A DNA stretch of 64,000 nt from Persicirhabdus sediminis (GCF_016595495.1 NZ_JAENIM010000047.1:79945-143944); one strand, 5' to 3'; positions 33,667-43,180 are shown, counted from the stretch's first letter. Notes: a model not told the origin generated them from the sequence alone. Made by a program: numbers and translations.

Positions 33667-35248
33667 GCCGCTGAGCTTTGTCCAGATAGAGCGACACCGC
33701 ATCGTCGCGCATCTTTTCATCGCGCGCGACTTCTTCTAGCAGCTTGCTATAACTTTCGAAATCTCCTGAGACTTCCTCAGCGTTGGTGATTTGATACCAG
33801 TCAAGGTATTGAGTCACTCGCTGGGTGGCAGCTATCATCTGCATACGCAGCAGTTGTAATCTCTCTAACTCTGCCTCAATACCGGGATCTTTACCCGCTA
33901 TGATTGCCTGCACCATCAGCTGGTAGTTAGCTACAATGTCGCGCCTGTAGAGGTCAAAACATCGGTAGCTGAGACGGTCCAAATCAGTAGCCACACCGTA
34001 ACAGGCATAAGCTCTATCAATTGGATCCAGATCCAGTACCTCCTTGTAGTGAGACAAATCGGCTGTCACAACTTCCCCATCCTCGTTGCGGTAACGAAGC
34101 TTCAGGTAGGAGCTCAGTTTCTGCTCGGTTTCGTCGATCGACATCTGGTCAGTTAGACGGGCGTCACCCTCGCGCAACATTTGTTGTTCCCAGAATTTTT
34201 GGATCGATTCCTTGGATAGGTTCATGCCCTGGAAATGCTCGCGCATTAGGTTTTCCACTTCCCCTTTATAACCAGCGACGTCGTTGAGAAACTCAGTCAT
34301 GCCCTCGCGGCCACCACTCTGGGTGATCATTGCCGAAACCAGAGCTCCAGCGCTCGCACGATAGGCAGCATAAGAAACCGCATTCAGCGAAGCAAATTCA
34401 TCTTGTGTGAGCTGCATCACCTTGTCAGGAGGAAATAGCTCCATGTGCTCAGCCAGCGCCTGATAGACTCTTCTATCAGCTTCTGGCTCATTGAGCCGGA
34501 TGGCCTCCATTAAGCCAACTGATAGCCAAGGCCAAACCAATAAGCGCTCGTTGAGGTCAACATTTTGCCCAGACTGCAGGTACCGCTGATAGATCAACAT
34601 TTCCAACACAGCCTGCTGGAGTTTCTCGGTTTCTACACCGCGCGCTAGATGCAAATGCAAGAGCAGCTGGACGCTATCATCTAAGATGTTAATTTCCTTT
34701 GCCAAAGTTCGTTTCGGCGCAGGATCTCCAACTTTTCCGTGCAAACGAATATCGATAATATTTGCACTATCAATCTTCTGGTCTTGCTCACCGCCGACGG
34801 CCTTGCCTTGCTCGTCACGCTCACGCAAAAGCTGAATGAGCTTGCGGTGCACATCATCTGCGAGAGAAGAAATGGCGGTTCGGCTGGCAAAATCACCACC
34901 GTGCAGCAGGAAGCGCCTACTGGCACTCATGCTGGTATCCATGCGCCGTTGCGCATCATCGCCCATACCACCTTCCGCTGCCTCGGAGGCGGCTGATTTT
35001 TTAGCTTCTGCCTCAGCTGCCATCTTGCGACGCATTGCCTCAATCAAAGCAAACTCTTCAGCCTCGGCGTATACTTCTTTGATGGCCTCGCCATCCACCT
35101 GCGTAGGTGTCGGTCCACCGCCAGCTGGAATTTCTTCAGCTGGCAAACTGGTACAAGTCACCGCCATCATACTGGCTGCAGTCAGCCAGCATTTAGCTGA
35201 CACTACAGGCTGAACTTGCACTGGCTGGCGGTTTCTCATCATCATCAT
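33656..35248 (-). CDS. Exported protein of unknown function (530 residues)
   Basis: I do not recognise a family. A signal-peptide-like segment (residues about 18-37, with AASMMAVTCTSLPA) is followed by an alpha-helical, acidic region (AEAEEFALIEAMRRKMAAEAEAKKSAASEAA spread over 60-95) and by a long helical body without Cys-based or catalytic motifs. It starts with four Met codons in a row, so the exact start is unsure. The gene is last in a three-gene minus-strand run (36036-37031, 35258-35911, this gene), with 9 bases to the preceding gene, which suggests that the three work together at the envelope. Confidence 0.7.
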   Translation of the reverse strand: MMMMRNRQPVQVQPVVSAKCWLTAASMMAVTCTSLPAEEIPAGGGPTPTQVDGEAIKEVYAEAEEFALIEAMRRKMAAEAEAKKSAASEAAEGGMGDDAQRRMDTSMSASRRFLLHGGDFASRTAISSLADDVHRKLIQLLRERDEQGKAVGGEQDQKIDSANIIDIRLHGKVGDPAPKRTLAKEINILDDSVQLLLHLHLARGVETEKLQQAVLEMLIYQRYLQSGQNVDLNERLLVWPWLSVGLMEAIRLNEPEADRRVYQALAEHMELFPPDKVMQLTQDEFASLNAVSYAAYRASAGALVSAMITQSGGREGMTEFLNDVAGYKGEVENLMREHFQGMNLSKESIQKFWEQQMLREGDARLTDQMSIDETEQKLSSYLKLRYRNEDGEVVTADLSHYKEVLDLDPIDRAYACYGVATDLDRLSYRCFDLYRRDIVANYQLMVQAIIAGKDPGIEAELERLQLLRMQMIAATQRVTQYLDWYQITNAEEVSGDFESYSKLLEEVARDEKMRDDAVSLYLDKAQRLIR

Positions 35249-35257
35249 CGACTATAA

Positions 35258-35911
35258 TTACAGCGAATCAGGATCGGGAACTTTTGCATCAAAGGTAATC
35301 TTCCCGTCTTCGACAACGATGTTGTAAATATCACTCTGGTACATTTCAGCTTCCTCACTGAGGGCGGCGTAAAGTTGCTTGAAGCTAGACATCACTAACA
35401 CCACGTAGCCACCTGGCGCGTAACATTGACCAAACTGGCCGCCGGGCCGCTCGATGATCAAGCTGCCTTTTTCTTCATCGCGGCTGATTTCAAAAATCAT
35501 AGAAACAGTATGCGGGTAGAGTTTCTCCTGATAATCCGCTTCTCGCTCGATAATCACTTCCGCGCGACCATCGGAAAAGTCGACCCAAATGCCTTTGGCA
35601 TCAATGAAAAGGCCAAATAACCCCTCTTGCTTCACTTCCAGCTTAGCATTGAGATAAATGTTAATTTCTTCCTCTGTGAAAGTCACCGATTGGTCTCTAG
35701 CAATCGCATTGCGCAGGCGCTGCGCCACCTTGCCTTTATCTTCAAAATCACCACTGAGCACTAACTCACGACCAGCAATTCCAGAGAGATCACGCGGTTG
35801 CCACGACAGCCAGATATTGTAGGAAACAAAACCTAACGCCGCAAATAAACCCAAGAAGAAAACCGTCTTAATCAACGATCCACTGCCACCCTTTTTCTTT
35901 TCTTCAGCCAT
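35258..35911 (-). CDS. Single-pass membrane protein of unknown function
   Basis: This 217-residue protein has a charged N-terminus (AEEKKKGG), one transmembrane helix (about residues 14-31, IKTVFFLGLFAALGFVSYNI) and a periplasmic domain of mixed strands and helices, for example VTFTEEEINIYLNAKLEV and IIVERPGGQFGQCYAPGGYVV-like stretches near 150-175. The body resembles small lipid- or protein-binding domains in a general way only, and I do not name a family. It lies between two other unknown membrane/exported genes and is probably co-transcribed with the one that follows. Confidence 0.7.
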   Translation of the reverse strand: MAEEKKKGGSGSLIKTVFFLGLFAALGFVSYNIWLSWQPRDLSGIAGRELVLSGDFEDKGKVAQRLRNAIARDQSVTFTEEEINIYLNAKLEVKQEGLFGLFIDAKGIWVDFSDGRAEVIIEREADYQEKLYPHTVSMIFEISRDEEKGSLIIERPGGQFGQCYAPGGYVVLVMSSFKQLYAALSEEAEMYQSDIYNIVVEDGKITFDAKVPDPDSL

Positions 35912-35929
35912 AGAAATTTTTCAGTCATT

Positions 35930-35956
35930 GTCACTGAGGCCCAGATGCTCAGTGAC
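35930..35956 (-). other. Intercistronic hairpin
   Basis: GTCACTGAG and CTCAGTGAC form a perfect 9-bp inverted repeat with a 9-base loop, about 18 bases before the start of the 217-residue membrane protein. There is no U-run on the minus strand, so it is more likely an mRNA-processing or translational element than a terminator. Confidence 0.5.
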
Positions 35957-36035
35957 GCGTGGGAAAGTAACAAACCACCCGCCTTCTGCATAGGGGATTT
36001 TTTCCAATATCAACGTAGTTTTTAGCGATCTGAGC

Positions 36036-37031
36036 TCATCGCGCGATTTCCACGATCAACCAGCGCACATTCACCAGCTCATCAATCACCGCCGCGCGGC
36101 TGCCATCGCGCAGGTGAGGGAAATGAAACTTCATCACCAAGGGCTCACCAAGTGGCCGGCCGCGCTTGCGGTTGATGAAAAATGCGCGCAGGTCATTAGC
36201 CACCGCTGAGCCACGTTTCACATAGGCAAATACTGGCTCATCCACCGCACTATACGAGAGTCGATAACACATCCACAACGACTTATCGCGAAACTCGTGA
36301 GTATAAAAATGGTCAGGCTCGATAAATACCCTCATCTCCACGGGCTCAAAAGGACGCTCATCGAGCAGCTGGTCCCACGCCATCGTGCCGTAGCGGACGT
36401 CAGTCTCCCAATCGACTAAAAATTTGCCCTTCACATTCTCCACCACCAGATCGCGCTTCTCGCCAGACTCTAGCAACACGGTGAGTTTGAGAAACCCACG
36501 CCCGCCAATTGCCACTGCTTCTTGTTGCAGAATTCTATCAAAATCAGCTGGCTGAAATGATTGCTCAGCGTAATAATCAGCAATCAGTGGTGATACTCGT
36601 TCGCTATGCCTAACCAGACCAATTAGATCCTCGACCGAATCCGCAGATAGATACGCAGCCACAGTTTCATCGAGGCTTGCAGCTAGCACAATTGGATCAA
36701 CTCTAGCTGACATAGAATTTTCCTCTGCAGCTGGCTCTATCCGCCCCTGTGAGAAAATCCCCCAAGCTCCAGCTAGAAAAACTAACACCCCAATCAAAAA
36801 CAACCAGCCAACTGGAGCCACACGTCGAGCACGCTCTTCACTCCAGCCGTCTTCCACCTGCTCTACCAATGGTTGTACGTCCAACAGCTCGACTACCTCA
36901 GGAGCCTGGCTAGCCTGCAACTTGGCAGACTCTCGCCCTAACGAAGCACTCTCAACACGACTCTCATCTACTGGTTTCAGCGGCGGTTTGCTGAGCTTAG
37001 GAATCAATCTATCTGGAGGGCTATCAGGCAT
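36036..37031 (-). CDS. Single-pass membrane protein of unknown function
   Basis: The ATG at 37031 gives 331 residues; the longer frame needs a TTG. Residues 1-70 are soluble, Pro/Lys/Ser-rich and probably cytoplasmic. One helix follows at about 72-92 (VGWLFLIGVLVFLAGAWGIF). The remaining 240 residues are outside, with segments FLKLTVLLESGEKRDLVVENVKGKFLVDWETDV and MRVFIEPDHFYTHEF that look like a ligand-binding beta domain. No family recognised. It is the first of the three-gene envelope run and is divergent from the PEP-CTERM gene at 37206. Confidence 0.7.
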   Translation of the reverse strand: MPDSPPDRLIPKLSKPPLKPVDESRVESASLGRESAKLQASQAPEVVELLDVQPLVEQVEDGWSEERARRVAPVGWLFLIGVLVFLAGAWGIFSQGRIEPAAEENSMSARVDPIVLAASLDETVAAYLSADSVEDLIGLVRHSERVSPLIADYYAEQSFQPADFDRILQQEAVAIGGRGFLKLTVLLESGEKRDLVVENVKGKFLVDWETDVRYGTMAWDQLLDERPFEPVEMRVFIEPDHFYTHEFRDKSLWMCYRLSYSAVDEPVFAYVKRGSAVANDLRAFFINRKRGRPLGEPLVMKFHFPHLRDGSRAAVIDELVNVRWLIVEIAR

Positions 37032-37205
37032 AATCAAGTGAAGTTAAAAAATGCGTCCTTCAGTGAGATAATTAGCACCTCCCAGAAATAATCAAAGCAT
37101 TGTATTGCAATGACGTACAAAAACACACTAACATGAACATTAACCTTTACAGATAATCGATTTACTAGCTAGTACTCAGTTTCGATTATATCCCCTATAC
37201 CTCCA

Positions 37206-38153
37206 ATGAATAAGCAACTCCCCTCATGTTTGCTCGCCCTTTTTTGTGCGAGTACTTCCCACGCCAGTATCATCAATATGTCTGGCATCACGGTTTACGA
37301 TACAGCTAATAACAATGCTCAGCTAAACTCAGAATTTTTCTATGAAGCTGGCAACAATCCCAACCCCGACCTTTATCGCAATACCATTCAAAATGCTATC
37401 TTCACTACTAACGTAGATGACGGCTCATCTGGCTCTGGTACCTACCGAGATCTTTATCGTCTCTCTGATAGTGGAAACAATAATAACGGCGCTGTGGTTT
37501 CTGGTTATAACCGTGAAGATGGCGCCAATACTGTATTTGATACCCAATCACCTAACGGATTCTTTCCAGGTCTCACCATTGGTGAAATGCAGATGAAAGA
37601 CATCAACGGCACATTCTATGTGGAGTTTGCCATTGACCTCAACGAACCGGGCAATGGTAGCGTAGAGTATATCTCACTAGACCGCTTTGGCATCTACCTT
37701 AGTAATTCAGCTGCTCCTGAGCTCACCGACAACTCACACAACTCACTAGCTGCGCTGGGCACCCTAGCATGGAATTTAGATGGACTGGCTGGCGATGACC
37801 CAGCCACCTCAGTACTACTGCCAGCCTCGGGCGGAAGCGGCACAGATGATCTGATTATCAGCATTCCCGCTATGGTTTTTTCTGGCTGGGACTCATCGAC
37901 TCACGTTACCGTCTTTAGTGAATTTGGCGGCGTTGGTGAGCGTTTCAGCGAAAATAGCAATGGCAACCAGTTGCTCGACTTTGGCACTAACGGCGGCGGC
38001 AATGAAGACGTTGCCTTTGCCAAGGGTATCGACAATAACAACCTCTTACTAGACGGTTATAGGCCTCTCGAAGACATCGACGCGGTGCCAGAAGTTTCCA
38101 GCTCCTTGCTTAGTCTGCTCGGTTTGGGGTTATTGATGCGCAGACGCAGATAA
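37206..38153 (+). CDS. PEP-CTERM sorting-signal protein
   Basis: This exported protein is likely to be anchored or released by the exosortase pathway. It has an N-terminal signal peptide (about 1-20, ending ASTSHA|SI), a 270-residue beta-rich body with SSGSGTYRDLYRL, LNEPGNGSVEYISLDRFGIYL and an Asn/Gly-rich composition, and the C-terminal signal: VPEVSSS, hydrophobic LLSLLGLGLL, then MRRRR. The tripartite tail is diagnostic, though the second Pro of PEP is replaced (VPE-V). The exosortase at 55204-56100 is the obvious processing enzyme. It is followed by a strong terminator. Confidence 0.88.
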   Translation: MNKQLPSCLLALFCASTSHASIINMSGITVYDTANNNAQLNSEFFYEAGNNPNPDLYRNTIQNAIFTTNVDDGSSGSGTYRDLYRLSDSGNNNNGAVVSGYNREDGANTVFDTQSPNGFFPGLTIGEMQMKDINGTFYVEFAIDLNEPGNGSVEYISLDRFGIYLSNSAAPELTDNSHNSLAALGTLAWNLDGLAGDDPATSVLLPASGGSGTDDLIISIPAMVFSGWDSSTHVTVFSEFGGVGERFSENSNGNQLLDFGTNGGGNEDVAFAKGIDNNNLLLDGYRPLEDIDAVPEVSSSLLSLLGLGLLMRRRR

Positions 38154-38192
38154 TCGCGAGCTTAGCGGAAGATTTCACCGCGCAACTATTTC

Positions 38193-38230
38193 TACCAGCC
38201 GGGCACATCAGCTCGGCTGGTAATTTTTTT
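38193..38230 (+). terminator. Terminator after the first PEP-CTERM gene
   Basis: TACCAGCCG pairs perfectly with CGGCTGGTA (9 bp, 12-base loop), then A and seven T residues. The T-run overlaps the stop codon of the convergent PEP-CTERM gene. Confidence 0.85.
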
Positions 38231-39189
38231 TAACGTCGGCGGCGGCAGCCTAAAGCGGCTAGCGCGAGTGAAATGAGCGCGGTCTGGCTGGGCTCAGGGA
38301 TTACAGGAAACCCATCTCGTGATCCGGTTGATGCGAGATCATAAAAATCACCATTGGCATCGCGCCACTTGCCTTTTCCATCCTCACGGTATTGCAGATT
38401 TTGCTGGGAAATGATTTCTCCAGTAGCTGGATCCAGCTGCACCATCACTCCGCCACTTTGCCAAGAATTTCCCCACAGCTGACCATTATCATCAAAAGCC
38501 AGCTGGTAAACGCTGCCGACGTTTGCATTCAAAATCGTCATTTCAAATTGTGGGTCGGTCAAATTAATGCGCCAGAATGTGGTCATCAACTCACTGCCTG
38601 AGCCCATAGATGACGAGCCGTACATGAACCCGCTAGTTGAATCGATGGCGATATCGCCAAAGTCACCAAGCCCAGCGCCGGCACTGCCGTCATCCAGCGG
38701 GTTGATTAAGCCTAGATTAAATGGGGTAATCGGGGTTTGCCTACTAATGCCTCTACCATCCTCGGTAAGACTGACCACGTAGATGGATGAGCTCCCGGTC
38801 TCAGGCGTATAGTAGTATCGGCCATTATAAAAATCACCGCCACCACTGCCCGTTTTTCCAGCTGGCATGCCATAGGCGGTCAAATCGCCCATCAGGTATT
38901 CTATGCCCTCATTGACATCGTAGCGGTAAAAATTCGATCCACCGTGGTCCATATAATAATAATTTCCATTAAGCGTATCGTAGGCTAGCTGGTTTGGCGC
39001 CACGCTAGCGGATCCAATGTAGCGAGCGCGTCCTTTTTTAGTTTCCACTTCGTAAAAGGAATTTTCGCGGAATTCACCATTTTCAGAGTTGCCAGTAACA
39101 GCAATAAATGAAGCTGCTTCGAGACAATTCCCACAGAGGAAAATGCTTACGGCACAAGTGATCTTCAGTATGTGTATGGGGATAGACAT
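38230..39189 (-). CDS. PEP-CTERM protein with propeller-like body
   Basis: A signal peptide (about 1-25, with ITCAVSIFLCGNCLEAAS) leads into a body with repeated Asp/Gly/Tyr strands, for example LAYDTLNGNYYYMDHGG, KTGSGGGDFYNGRYYYTP and LAFDDNGQLWGN, as in beta-propeller or YVTN-like repeats. The C-terminus carries the sorting signal: IPEPSQ, hydrophobic TALISLALAALG, then CRRRR. PEP is intact here, unlike the convergent neighbour. Length 319. Likely anchored in the extracellular matrix by the exosortase system. It shares the interval with the other PEP-CTERM gene in tail-to-tail orientation. Confidence 0.88.
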   Translation of the reverse strand: MSIPIHILKITCAVSIFLCGNCLEAASFIAVTGNSENGEFRENSFYEVETKKGRARYIGSASVAPNQLAYDTLNGNYYYMDHGGSNFYRYDVNEGIEYLMGDLTAYGMPAGKTGSGGGDFYNGRYYYTPETGSSSIYVVSLTEDGRGISRQTPITPFNLGLINPLDDGSAGAGLGDFGDIAIDSTSGFMYGSSSMGSGSELMTTFWRINLTDPQFEMTILNANVGSVYQLAFDDNGQLWGNSWQSGGVMVQLDPATGEIISQQNLQYREDGKGKWRDANGDFYDLASTGSRDGFPVIPEPSQTALISLALAALGCRRRR

Positions 39190-39580
39190 AACAAAATAGA
39201 GCAGCTCGATAGGTATTCGTTATCAACGAGCTACACACATATTAACGACCCAAACGACCACTTGTAACACAGCTTTGACCAACTAACTGAAAACGTGCGT
39301 TCAAGTTAAACCTTAAATTGCACGTCACTATGACCGCCGTTTTATACGTTCTTAGATTAAAGAAAGCATTGTCTGCAGCCCGCCCTTATGATTAATTGAC
39401 GACTCGCATTATCGCATAATAAAGAGACAGTTGCCTCCTTATAGATTTGCTCCATTTTGTATGCATATTCTGGCAAAATGGAAGTTCTATGGCACAATCT
39501 TCGTTATGGGTTACGCTAATCCGATATCCATCGCGCCCAGACGGGCGACTAGATTTCTTCGCACCAAATCAACCATATAA
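39190..39580. other. Intergenic region before the sulfatase cluster (391 bases)
   Basis: Divergent spacer between a PEP-CTERM gene and the first sulfatase. I see no gene, RNA or terminator in it. It should hold the promoters of both genes, but no -35/-10 pair stands out convincingly. Confidence 0.5.
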
Positions 39581-41260
39581 ATGAAGCCAATAATGAAACC
39601 AACTAAGTTGGGCCTCTACGGGCTAGCTGCTTTATGCGCTGGCGCTCCAATGATTGCATCTGTCCAAGCGGATGAACGCCCAAACATCTTGTTCATCTTC
39701 AGTGATGACCACGCGCTCAAAACCATCGGTGCCTACAACCCAGAGTTTACAGCTGACAACCCACTTAACGTCACACCAAACATCGACCGCATTGCTGAAG
39801 AAGGCGCTGTGTTTACCCGCAGCTTCTGCACCAACTCAATCTGTCAGCCAAGTCGCGCATCCATCCTCACCGGCAAGCACAGCCATAAAAATGGCGTGAT
39901 CTCCAATGGCTCCAAGTGGGACCCATCACAATTGGTTTTCCCTAGATTACTTAGCGAAAATGGTTATCAAACAGCGATGATCGGCAAGTGGCACATGCAC
40001 CCGACGCCATCTACTGAGTTTGACTACCACAAAACACTCACTGGTCACGGTGGCCAAGGGCGCTACTACCAGCCAAGCTTCATCAACTTTGACGGCGAGG
40101 AAGTCGTCGAGCAAGGGTTCTCAACTGACCTCATCACCGATTACTCTATCGAGTGGATGAAGAACCGCGACAAAACCAAACCATTCCTCATGATGTGCCA
40201 GTACAAGGCACCTCATACCAACGTGGTTCCAGCACTCCGCCACATGCGCGAGTTCAAAGAAGACATCCCTGTACCTGATAACTTCTTTGATACCTTCGAC
40301 GGCCGCAGCGAGTACATGAAAAATACCTGGATGAGCATGCACGGCGTGAGCGCTCCAGAAGTTCTCAAAACCATCGGTAAAGAAGGCACCTACGATGCGG
40401 AAAACTACATGATTCCAAATCCTGATTTCAAACCAGGCCAAAAGGGACGCAATAACCGCCGCACCGTCAAAAACCCTGCATTGTTCATGGTGCCATTCAC
40501 CGCTGAAGAACGCAAAGCATGGCACGCCCACTACGATCCAATCAACGAAGATTACTTCAAGCGCCGCGAGTCTGGCGAGCTAGCTGACGGCACCAAAGAG
40601 CTCTCACTCTACCGCTACCAGCGCTACATGAACGACTACCTCGGCTGTGTACAGGGCATCGATGAAAATGTTGGTCGCCTGCTTCAGTTCCTCGAAGACG
40701 AAGGCCTCGCTGACAATACCATCGTTGTCTACAGCTCAGACCAAGGCTTCCTGCTCGGTGAGCACGGTCTTACTGACAAGCGTACCGCTTACGAAGAATC
40801 TATGATGATGCCATTCGTTATCCGCTGGCCAGGACACATCACTCCGGGACAACGCAACGAGTCCATCATCCAGAACATCGACTACTCAGCTACTTTCCTC
40901 GACGCCGCTGGCATCGAAGTACCTGAAGAAATCCAAGGCCGCTCCATGCTGCCACTCTTCAAGGGAGAAACTCCAGCTGACTGGCGCAAGTCACTCTACT
41001 ACCACTACTACCAGACTGGTGCCTACAACCTGCCTAAGATCGAGGCAGTACGTAGCGAGCGCTACAAGCTGATCCGTGGCTATGGTCATAAAAATGCTAA
41101 GCTGGCTGAAATCGGCGAGCAGTGGGAACTCTTCGACCTAGAAAAGGATCCTAATGAAATGACCAACCTCTACAACAACCCGGAGTACGCATCCGTACGC
41201 CAGCAGATGAAAGAGGAGCTCGACAACATGCGTGAAAAGTACGAAGTCGAAGCTGACTAA
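39581..41260 (+). CDS. Secreted type I sulfatase (N-acetylglucosamine-6-sulfatase-like)
   Basis: This exported enzyme removes sulfate esters from glycans. After a signal peptide (about 1-30, ending VQA|DE) comes the alkaline phosphatase-fold domain: NILFIFSDDHALK with the metal Asp pair, and the maturation motif CQPSR at Cys88, a Cys to be converted to formylglycine. GKWHMHP and the later YSSDQGFLLGEHGL (metal Asp/Gln) complete the site. The GQGRYYQP and CQYKAPHTN segments recall the GlcNAc-6-sulfatase group, a tentative assignment. 559 residues. It is highly similar to the next gene, and the anSME at 1270-2544 could mature both. A terminator follows. Confidence 0.92.
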   Translation: MKPIMKPTKLGLYGLAALCAGAPMIASVQADERPNILFIFSDDHALKTIGAYNPEFTADNPLNVTPNIDRIAEEGAVFTRSFCTNSICQPSRASILTGKHSHKNGVISNGSKWDPSQLVFPRLLSENGYQTAMIGKWHMHPTPSTEFDYHKTLTGHGGQGRYYQPSFINFDGEEVVEQGFSTDLITDYSIEWMKNRDKTKPFLMMCQYKAPHTNVVPALRHMREFKEDIPVPDNFFDTFDGRSEYMKNTWMSMHGVSAPEVLKTIGKEGTYDAENYMIPNPDFKPGQKGRNNRRTVKNPALFMVPFTAEERKAWHAHYDPINEDYFKRRESGELADGTKELSLYRYQRYMNDYLGCVQGIDENVGRLLQFLEDEGLADNTIVVYSSDQGFLLGEHGLTDKRTAYEESMMMPFVIRWPGHITPGQRNESIIQNIDYSATFLDAAGIEVPEEIQGRSMLPLFKGETPADWRKSLYYHYYQTGAYNLPKIEAVRSERYKLIRGYGHKNAKLAEIGEQWELFDLEKDPNEMTNLYNNPEYASVRQQMKEELDNMREKYEVEAD

Positions 41261-41270
41261 TTATTTCCCC

Positions 41271-41308
41271 AAACGCTGCAAGCTTCACGGCCTGCAGCGT
41301 TTCTTCCT
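41271..41308 (+). terminator. Terminator after the first sulfatase
   Basis: AAACGCTGCA pairs perfectly with TGCAGCGTTT (10 bp, 12-base loop), followed by a T-rich tail, 10 bases after the stop. Confidence 0.8.
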
Positions 41309-41401
41309 TATATCCACCAAGAATTTCTGGCAACACAGCCATTAGAGTATAAATTCTTAAGATATTCTAAATCTGTAATATACACGCCAACCAACCATTT
41401 T

Positions 41402-43039
41402 ATGAAAACTAGCCGTTTACAAAAAACCAAGCAGCTAACCGTAGCTGGCATGGCAGCTCTGGCCGCTACCTCATCATTGGTAGCTGAAGACGCCAAGCCG
41501 GACCCACGTCCAAATATCCTCTTCATCTTCAGTGACGACCACGCGCTGAAGACCATCGGTGCCTACAACCCTGAGTACACCGCTGACAACCCGCTGAATG
41601 CGACTCCAAACATTGACCGCATCGCCGAAGAAGGCGCGGTATTTACCCGTAGCTTCTGCACCAACTCAATCTGCCAGCCAAGCCGCGCATCAGTACTGAC
41701 TGGTAAGCACAGCCACAAAAATGGCGTTTGGGGCAATGGCGCACCATGGGATAACCAGCAATGGGTATTTACCCGTGAGCTCGCGAAAAATGGCTACCAG
41801 ACAGCGATGATTGGTAAGTGGCACATGCACCCGTATCCGTCTACTGAGTTTGACTACCACAAAACACTCACTGGTTACGGCGGCCAAGGACGCTACTACC
41901 AGCCACTTTTCATTAACCACGACGGCCAGGAAGTTCAGGAAACGGGTTATTCTACCGATCTCATCACCGATTACTCTATCGAGTGGATGGAGAACCGTGA
42001 TAAAACCAAACCATTCCTCATGATGTGCCAGTACAAGGCACCTCACACCAATGTGATGCCTGCGCTGCGCCACCTGCGTGAGTTCAAGGAAGACATTCCA
42101 GTGCCTGATACTTATTTCGATAACTTCGACGGCCGCAGCGAATACTTGAAACACACATGGATGAGCATGCATGGCCTGCAGGTGCCTGAAGTTCTCAAAA
42201 TCTCACCAAAACTCGGCGAGTACGACCGCGAGAAACTTCACCACACCAACCCGTACCACTACATGGTACCGCTGACACTTGAAGAAGCTAAAGCGTGGCA
42301 CAAACACTACGACCCAATGAACGACGACTACAACAAGCGTCGCGCAGAGGGCAAACTTCAAGACGGCAGCAAAGAGCTCTCCATTTACCGCTACCAGCGC
42401 TACATGAATGACTACATGGCTGTGATTGACGGCGTTGACGAAAACGTTGGCCGCCTGATGAAGTACCTCGATGACGAAGGCATTGCTGACAATACCATCA
42501 TCATCTACTCATCAGACCAAGGCTTCCTGCTCGGCGAGCACGGCATCACCGACAAACGCGTCGCGCTTGAAGAATCCATGATGATGCCATTTATCATCCG
42601 CTGGCCAGGACACATCAAGCCAGGACAGCGCAATGACGCGATGATCCAAAACATCGACTACGCGCCAACATTCCTCGAAGCTGCTGGCATCGAGATCCCT
42701 GCTGACGTGCAAGGCCGTTCATTGCTACCTGTCTTCCAAGGTGAAACTCCTGATGACTGGAGAACATCCATCTACTACCACTACCACCAGACTGGTGAGT
42801 ACAACCTGCCAAAAATCGAATCCGTAAGAAGCAAGCGCTACAAGCTCAACCGCTACTACGGACACCGCGACCCAGAGCTCGCAAAACTTGGCGAACAGTG
42901 GGAACTCTTCGATCTAGATAAAGACCCGCAAGAGCTCAACAACCTCTACAATAACCCTGAAATGGCTCCAGTCCGCCAGGAAATGAAAGAGGAGCTCGAT
43001 AAACTTCGTGAGCAATACGAAGTCCAAGAGCAGGAGTAA
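41402..43039 (+). CDS. Secreted type I sulfatase, tandem paralogue of the previous gene
   Basis: Same architecture as the gene ending at 41260: a signal peptide (to about residue 28, LVAEDA), the metal segment NILFIFSDDHALK, and CQPSR with Cys91 for formylglycine, then GKWHMHP, GQGRYYQP, KAPHTN and YSSDQGFLLGEHGI. By eye the two are near-identical over long blocks from residue 37 on; they differ mainly in the signal peptide, and the first has an insert of about 20 residues near 270-290. 545 residues. A recent duplication with divergence of the loops near the substrate site is inferred. It has its own terminator. Confidence 0.92.
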   Translation: MKTSRLQKTKQLTVAGMAALAATSSLVAEDAKPDPRPNILFIFSDDHALKTIGAYNPEYTADNPLNATPNIDRIAEEGAVFTRSFCTNSICQPSRASVLTGKHSHKNGVWGNGAPWDNQQWVFTRELAKNGYQTAMIGKWHMHPYPSTEFDYHKTLTGYGGQGRYYQPLFINHDGQEVQETGYSTDLITDYSIEWMENRDKTKPFLMMCQYKAPHTNVMPALRHLREFKEDIPVPDTYFDNFDGRSEYLKHTWMSMHGLQVPEVLKISPKLGEYDREKLHHTNPYHYMVPLTLEEAKAWHKHYDPMNDDYNKRRAEGKLQDGSKELSIYRYQRYMNDYMAVIDGVDENVGRLMKYLDDEGIADNTIIIYSSDQGFLLGEHGITDKRVALEESMMMPFIIRWPGHIKPGQRNDAMIQNIDYAPTFLEAAGIEIPADVQGRSLLPVFQGETPDDWRTSIYYHYHQTGEYNLPKIESVRSKRYKLNRYYGHRDPELAKLGEQWELFDLDKDPQELNNLYNNPEMAPVRQEMKEELDKLREQYEVQEQE

Positions 43040-43071
43040 TTCCAGCCAATTTCCCCCATCTAAATCTTCTC

Positions 43072-43112
43072 AACGTCACTCTGACTGCACTCCAGAGTGA
43101 CGTTTTTCTTTT
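43072..43112 (+). terminator. Terminator after the second sulfatase
   Basis: AACGTCACTCTG pairs perfectly with CAGAGTGACGTT (12 bp, 9-base loop), followed by TTTCTTTT, 32 bases after the stop. Confidence 0.9.
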
Positions 43113-43158
43113 AACTTTGTCCTAGTAACAGGTATTTATAACGTGTTCTATAACACTA

Positions 43159-43180
43159 CCTCTCGAATTATTTCAAGAGG
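43159..43180. promoter_or_regulatory. Inverted repeat upstream of the third sulfatase
   Basis: CCTCTCGAA and TTCAAGAGG (one mismatch) are separated by about four bases and lie 20-40 bases before the ATG at 43199. Upstream is a direct repeat of TATAAC. It could be an operator or a leader stem. Confidence 0.35.
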
